Source: Cavia porcellus
Taxonomy: Eukaryota; Chordata; Mammalia; Rodentia; Caviidae
DNA: 64,000 nt
Reading direction: 5' to 3'
Assembly: GCF_034190915.1 (NCBI RefSeq)
Contig: NW_026947496.1
Coordinates: 56,058,501 to 56,122,500, forward strand
The stretch's first letter is position 1. Every line of letters begins with the position of its first letter. A program made the position numbers and the translations under genes. Of this stretch, positions 59,101 to 64,000 are shown piece after piece. Under the pieces are notes generated by a model. The model was not told the origin of the DNA and searched no databases. It saw only the letters and a program-made list of their open reading frames with translations.

Positions 59101-60654
59101 ACACAGGAATTGACTGGCCTCCTTGAGCGCTCAGGAACATAAGGAAGGCAGAAAACTCCCCAAGAGCTGGCAGGCCCCACACTGGCTCCACACAGCAGTG
59201 GGACCGTGACAGGACCTTACACGTTGTTGTGCCTCATGAAGTCACACCCGCCAGAGTCCTCCCGCTCCCCAGGGCAGAAGGGCTTTGGTGGGACAGACTG
59301 CAGGTGAAGACGGACCTGAGAGGTGAGCAGGACCCGGGGAGAGGCTGAGCTGACCCCATCTGAGCCTGTAGGACTTCCTGCCTCCCAAGACTCTATGCCA
59401 AGGTCCAGCATTTCCAAAGTTCCTTCAGAGAAGGGCAGGTAGGCCACAGATCCAGGTAGTTTGCCTCGGTCATGCATAGGTACAAAATCGTGTTTTACTC
59501 CTCTCTCTCTAGATGTGGAGCACCAGGCTTTGTCACTTTATGTGAAAAAAAATCTTAGTCCCATGCTACGCTGCATCCTCTGGCACTATGCTTTCTTTCT
59601 TCAGGGTCCATCTGTGGGAGGCCTTGCCTCTGCCCTCAGTAACCAGGAAGGCCCTCACCTCCGGAGTGGGAAGAGGAAGAGATTCAGTGGTAACCCTCTT
59701 GATAGTAGCTGGTGAAGTAGCAGGCACAGAAACTACTGCTAGCACCTAAACAGCAAAGACTAGAAACAGCTTCGTGTCCAGCACCAGCCCCTGCTAAACA
59801 CCTGAGAACCGGTACAGCGCATACCGTGTTCCTCATGCCACAGCCTGATCAGTGAGTGTTTGCTATGAACCGCAAGCGAACTCTGCTTCATTCCATGAGG
59901 AGATCTGGAGACGGTAAAATGCTCCAAATCCACAGAGACTCAGGAGGAAACTCTACACCACGCCAGCAGGGCTAGGTGGAGGAATCACCGGGCAGCCTTG
60001 TTACTGCTCTCTGTGGTAAAAGCTGAGGGCACCCTGGCTGTGTGGAGAGAAATCATACTCGGTGGCTGCATGTGGTGAAACCAGAGGATCCTCAGGGCCG
60101 GCGACACCATGTGAGCAGGACAAATGATTCACACAGCTGGTTCTGAGGCGTACTAAGAATCTGCTTGTTGTGCATCCCATTAGTAGCCTGCTGACCATCT
60201 GCCTCCTCTTGGCTCCCTTTGACACCACCAGGCAGCAGCTCTGCTCCCACCAATGGCACAGAGATGTGTAAGTGACTAAGCCCAGTGAGCTCCAACTTCA
60301 CGGAATTTTCATGTAAAATCTACAGAGAATGATCAGGCCTCAGCCTTAGCCAAGTTATAAAACCTCCAGCCTCAGAGTGGTCCCCGCAGACGCTGGGAAC
60401 TCAGGGCCATGAGCCAGTTTTCACATGTGGTGGCCACCACGCTGTCAGGAGCCACCACCCTCTGAGGCCCGCAGCCCTGACCTGCAGTCACTCACACGCC
60501 TGTGACTCCTCACCCCAACTCATCACCAGAACGATCCAGAAGCATCTGCTGCTATTACCATTATGCTTCCTGGTAGGTGCTCTAGGTGTGAATTATAAGT
60601 TTTGGATTTTCTGAACTCGCTTAATTCTGAAAGTAACCCAGTCATTCCCCAGAG
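59101..60654. other. GC-rich unique sequence without recognised gene
   Basis: GC content is higher than in the flanks and CpG sites are more frequent (for example CCACCACG, CCCGCAG, CCGCAGACGC at 60380-60480). Frames of 60-86 codons on both strands overlap. No exon, repeat or domain was identified. Confidence 0.35.
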
Positions 60655-60699
60655 ACTATAAAACTACTGATGTGTCAACAACGTGGTATCAAAATTGTA

Positions 60700-60984
60700 T
60701 CCTTTATTAAAAAATGGAAGGATATTCCTTGCTCTTGGCTAGGAAGAACCAACACTTTGAAAATGGCCATACTCCCAAAACTGTTATACAGGTTTAATGC
60801 AATCCTAATCAAAATACCGTTAACATACCTCACAGATCTAGAGAAAACACTCCTAAAATTCATCTGGAAACAGAAGAAACCTAGAATAGCAGAGGCAATT
60901 CTGGGCAGCAAAGGCAAGGCAGGAAGCATCTCAATTCCTGACTTGAAACTATACTACAAAGCCACAGTGATAAAATCAGCATGA
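60700..60984 (+). pseudogene. L1 ORF2 C-terminal fragment
   Basis: This 95-residue open part matches the C-terminal domain of L1 ORF2p, downstream of the reverse-transcriptase core, and ends in a TGA at 60982-60984. Beyond it ORF2 continues only in scattered frames. It has no endonuclease or RT active site and is non-functional. Confidence 0.8.
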
Positions 60985-61793
60985 TATGGGCAAAGAAATA
61001 GACGTGAGGATTAATGGACCAGATTACAAGATGCAAGAATAACTACAAAGACACTCAGCCACCTGATGTTTGACAAAGGGGCTAAACATGTTCACTGGAA
61101 GAAGGATAGCTTCTTTAATAAATGGTGTTGGAAAAATTGGCTTTCCACATGCCAAAGACTGAAACTAGACCCATGCCTTTCACCATGCTCTAAAGTCTAA
61201 ATGGATCAAAGATCTAAATATTAAAACAGAAACACTAAATGTACTGGAAGACAAGGTAGGTAGCAGTCATAGAGACATAGGGGTAGGCAGAGAATTCATG
61301 AACAAAATGCAAACTGCACAGGAAACACTTCAAAGAATCAACAACTGGGATCTCATATTATGGAAAAGAAATCACCAACAGAGGGAAAAGAAAACCCACA
61401 GAATGGGAAAGAATTTTAGCCAGCAACCCTTCAGATAAAGGACTTATACCCTGAAAATATGAAGAACTGAAAAACATCAAGCCCCCAAATTCAAAGACCC
61501 TCTCTCCAAAAATGAGCATCTGAGATGAACACACAGTTCCCAGATGAAGATATACAAATGGCAAATAAATACACCAAGAAATGTTCACCATCACTGGTCA
61601 TTCGAGAAATGCAAATTAAAACAACACTGAGATTTCATCTCACTCCGGAAAGAATGGCTGCCATCAAGAAATCAACTGATAACAAATGTTGACGAGGCTG
61701 TGGGGAAAAGGAACACTGCTCCACTGTTGGTGGGAGTGCAGACTGGTGCAACCACTATGGAAATCAGTATGAAGAATTCTCAGAAGACTAGGA

Positions 61794-62048
61794 TTGGAAG
61801 TCCCATTCAGTCCAGCTATTCCCCTCCTGGGTATTTTCCCAGAAAAACTGAAAAGGTCATGTCACAGTGATATATGTGCACCCATGTTTATAGCAGCACA
61901 ATTTGTAATAGCCAAATCTTGGAAACAACCAAGATGCCCATCAACCGCAGAGTGGATTAAAAAGATGTGGTACTTTTATACAATGGAATATTACTTAGCT
62001 ATAAAAAAGGATGCTCAAGACCTTCATAGGCAAATGGAGATAACTTGA
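61794..62048 (+). pseudogene. second open part of the L1 ORF2 C-terminus
   Basis: The 84-residue frame reads through the final ORF2 segment, with words such as PSTAEWIKKMWYF and TMEYYLAIKKDAQD characteristic of the last part of L1 ORF2p. It ends with TGA at 62046-62048 in the position where L1 ORF2 terminates. It is separated from the earlier piece by frameshifts and stops. Confidence 0.75.
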
Positions 62049-62350
62049 GGCTATCCTCATTAGTGAAATAAATAAGAATCCTATTTATAAATATCACATT
62101 GTGTTTCTAGTGTAAAAAGTAATAAGAAGTGTAGGAGTAATAAAACCCAAAATGTGTAATTGCTATTGTAAAAAAGAGTGGAAAAGAAAGTGCTCTAAAG
62201 GATATAACTACATGTATGTTTAAGTGTGTACTATTACTAAGTTTTTGTTGGATCACTGAATAGAACTGTTCGCAGTCTCGCTGTTGGAATGTCCACTTTG
62301 TATTCTTCACTTTTGTAATGAACAACTATTAGTAAAAGGACAATATGTAA

Positions 62351-62799
62351 TTATCAACTAGTGCTTTCTTACTGTTTATTTTTTTTTGAAATTATGTATT
62401 ATTTCTACCCTTTTTCTGTTTTGTTTTTATTCTTTAAATTTAAAAAAATGGTATCCTTCAACAGGTGCTGTGCCTGGGGGCGGGGGTGGGTGTGCTGTCT
62501 CTTCTTGGCATTATATAACTTCTCTGTGATGCCATCTTCTTGCCTATAAAATGATGACAAAAGCTATTACTACAGTTGTGGTTGTTAGATTTCTTTCATT
62601 GTTTGGAAAATCCAGTTGTAAAGAACGCTAGGATATCCCTTGCTCTGTGTGTGTGATTAAGATTAAGCCTGCCTCCTGATACCTTTCCACTGCATTTTTA
62701 TGTGCGATGTACCACTGGTCCCTGTTGGCCCAGAACCTCTAAACTGAATTGCTAGGACTGTCAAATGTTATTCGTCGTAGCTCTGTCTATGTTGGCGTC
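62351..62799. other. unique non-coding sequence
   Basis: T-rich part at 62380-62450 and a G-run at 62477-62492. No gene or repeat was recognised. Confidence 0.35.
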
Positions 62800-63060
62800 A
62801 TTTCCAGAGCAATCCCTCTAAAATACAACCTTAACACATTCTTCCTCAGCCAACGACAGCTGCTTGCAGTAGGCTGGATTACGGGCAAGCTCTTCACCCT
62901 TTCATGCTGGTGTCTTTCTGACCAGTCTGGCTACCCGTCAGTTCCCGCTGACACTCTTGCGGGGTCACCCTCTTTAAACCACCTTCAGATAGATCCTCAG
63001 CCATTTCTTTGTCCCCTACAACCTCACTTTCTAAAGAAACTCCTTTCTCTCTAAATTCTC
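62800..63060 (+). mobile_element. L2 LINE 3' fragment
   Basis: CCAGAGCAATCCCTCTAAAATACAACC (62806-62832), CTGGATTACGGGC, GCTCTTCACCCTTTC and CAGTTCCCGCTGACACTC follow the sense L2 region that reads '..ATCTTTCTAAAATGCAAA..' in other copies. Divergence is high. Confidence 0.5.
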
Positions 63061-63713
63061 TGAGAGCTTCTGTTTGTTTCTGAAGTCTAACCTATCCACT
63101 GTTGTCTATGTGAATTTATTCACTGACTAGTCCTTCTGCTTATTTGGAAATATATCATTTGAAAAAATTTAATTTGATTGGCTTTTGCCATCTACCTTCA
63201 GATCCTGTCTATTTCTCAACAGGAAGGATGGTATTACATGTCTTTTCCGTAGTCTACTTTCTCTTCTCTCTAAAGTCTAAGCAGGCAGTTCTGAAATACC
63301 TGCAATCTTTGAAACTTTGGGGCAGGTTATCATTAATGTTGCTAAAATTTGGTCATGACTTTATGAACCTGATGTGAGTTGTAAAACCTACACACAAAAC
63401 TCAGCTGCCCCATTTTCTGTGGGTTTCTTAATGACAGAACTAACTTCTGCTTGATTTCCATCTCCAATGAAAGCCACACCACAGCCAACCTGCGCTGAAG
63501 GCACCTCAAGTCCTTGTCACTGTCCCGCAGGACAAGAGGTCCCCAGGTGATGTCCGTCATTCAGGGTCCACTGGTGTTTAATAAACAGGTTCCTTTAGTG
63601 TGTTCAGAGGTTCTGTGGAATCCATCACCCAAACAGGACGCATCTGTCCTGGCTCCAATCTCCTCTACACAGGTCACCATTATTATCTCCTCGATGACTC
63701 CAGGAGATTCCTA
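63061..63713. other. unique non-coding sequence
   Basis: No repeat or gene was recognised. Confidence 0.35.
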
Positions 63714-64000
63714 ACTACGGTTATTCCTGGTATTTTCAGAAATTTGGGTCCTGAACTCTAGGCAGATACCAAAATCTCGGGATGCTCAAGGTATTTTGTA
63801 CAAAATGACATAGTATTTGCATATCACATACACACACCCTCCAATATGCACACTTTGGATTACTCATAATTCCCGGTACAATGTACATGCTAACTAAATA
63901 GTTATTGAGTATTGTTTAAGGAATGATGACAACAGAAACAACTGAACACGCTCAGCAATAAACCTACTCCAGGGAGCGTATTTTCAAACTGCAGTTGGTT
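63714..64000. mobile_element. MER2-like (Tigger-type) DNA transposon, cut by the window edge
   Basis: Starts CTACGGTTATTCCTGGTATTTTCAG and continues AGATACCAAAATCTCGGGATGCTCAAG (63764-63790), TACAAAATGACATAGTATTTGC, GGATTACTCATAATTCCCGGTACAATGTACATGC, TTGTTTAAGGAATGATGACAACAG and ACTGCAGTTGGTT at the very end. Same order and same orientation as the copy at 19.7-20.1 kb. The far end lies outside the window. Confidence 0.8.

Larger units (their letters stand above)
60655..62350 (+). mobile_element. L1 LINE 3' end (ORF2 C-terminus and 3' UTR), 5'-truncated
   Basis: Starts within ORF2; the first part (60700-60984) keeps a 95-residue frame whose protein begins [15 protein letters not shown] and contains [15 protein letters not shown] and [14 protein letters not shown] words, the C-terminal part of L1 ORF2p beyond the reverse transcriptase domain. 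Downstream are GAACACTGCTCCACTGTTGGTGGGAGTGCAGACTGGTGCAACCACTATGGAAATCAG (61710 on), the AGATGCCCATCAACCGCAGAGTGGATTAAAAAGATGTGG segment and TACAATGGAATATTACTTAGCTATAAAAAAGGATG. 3' UTR-like sequence follows from about 62050, ending near 62350. Stops and frameshifts break the ORF. Confidence 0.9.

Noticed and set aside
1..64000. CRISPR arrays, prokaryotic operons, riboswitches, tRNA or rRNA genes
   Set aside because: The window is mammalian nuclear DNA; I saw no regularly spaced repeat-spacer array, no ribosome-binding-site-led frames and no tRNA cloverleaf other than the tRNA-like parts of SINEs.

Overview
The window reads as nuclear DNA of a placental mammal, most likely a rodent, and is non-coding as far as I can see. 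No open frame is longer than 198 codons. No frame shows a recognisable domain apart from decayed transposon remnants, and I found no convincing exon chain, rRNA or tRNA. The placement rests on interspersed repeats: MIR, L2, MER5A-like and Tigger-like DNA transposons and MLT1/MST-type LTRs are shared by placental mammals. The younger SINEs are B1-like monomers, ID-like monomers and composite B1+ID dimers. The dimers (5.3, 53.2 and 55.4 kb) match the B1-dID type known from squirrel-related rodents and dormice. Genus and species cannot be fixed from sequence alone; a squirrel-, beaver- or dormouse-like rodent is my best guess.

Layout. 0-5.3 kb is mostly unique sequence with AT-rich homeodomain-site-dense blocks that could be conserved non-coding elements. 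5.3-16.3 kb holds a B1-dID, several L2 fragments, a B1 monomer and MIRs. 16.3-24.7 kb has another candidate conserved block (17.1-17.6 kb) and a Tigger/MER2-type transposon with an ID SINE inserted in it. 24.7-25.0 kb is an MST-type LTR split by a truncated ID-like SINE flanked by an exact 18-bp target duplication. 25-41.8 kb carries MIRs, an ancient L1 scrap, a MER5A-like element, two MLT1-type LTRs and a Tigger element that keeps a 55-codon start of its transposase. 41.8-42.9 kb is an unclassified, internally repetitive, LTR-like segment. 47.1-48.0 kb is a minus-strand L1 3' end and 60.7-62.4 kb a plus-strand L1 3' end; older L1 pieces lie at 56.8-58.2 kb around a B1. The right edge cuts a second MER2-type transposon.

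No genes work together here. The likely biology is an intergenic or long-intron region with low density of young SINEs, in which unique AT-rich blocks are the best candidates for function as distal regulatory DNA. Conservation could not be measured, so these are leads only. I found no evidence of a new biological system.
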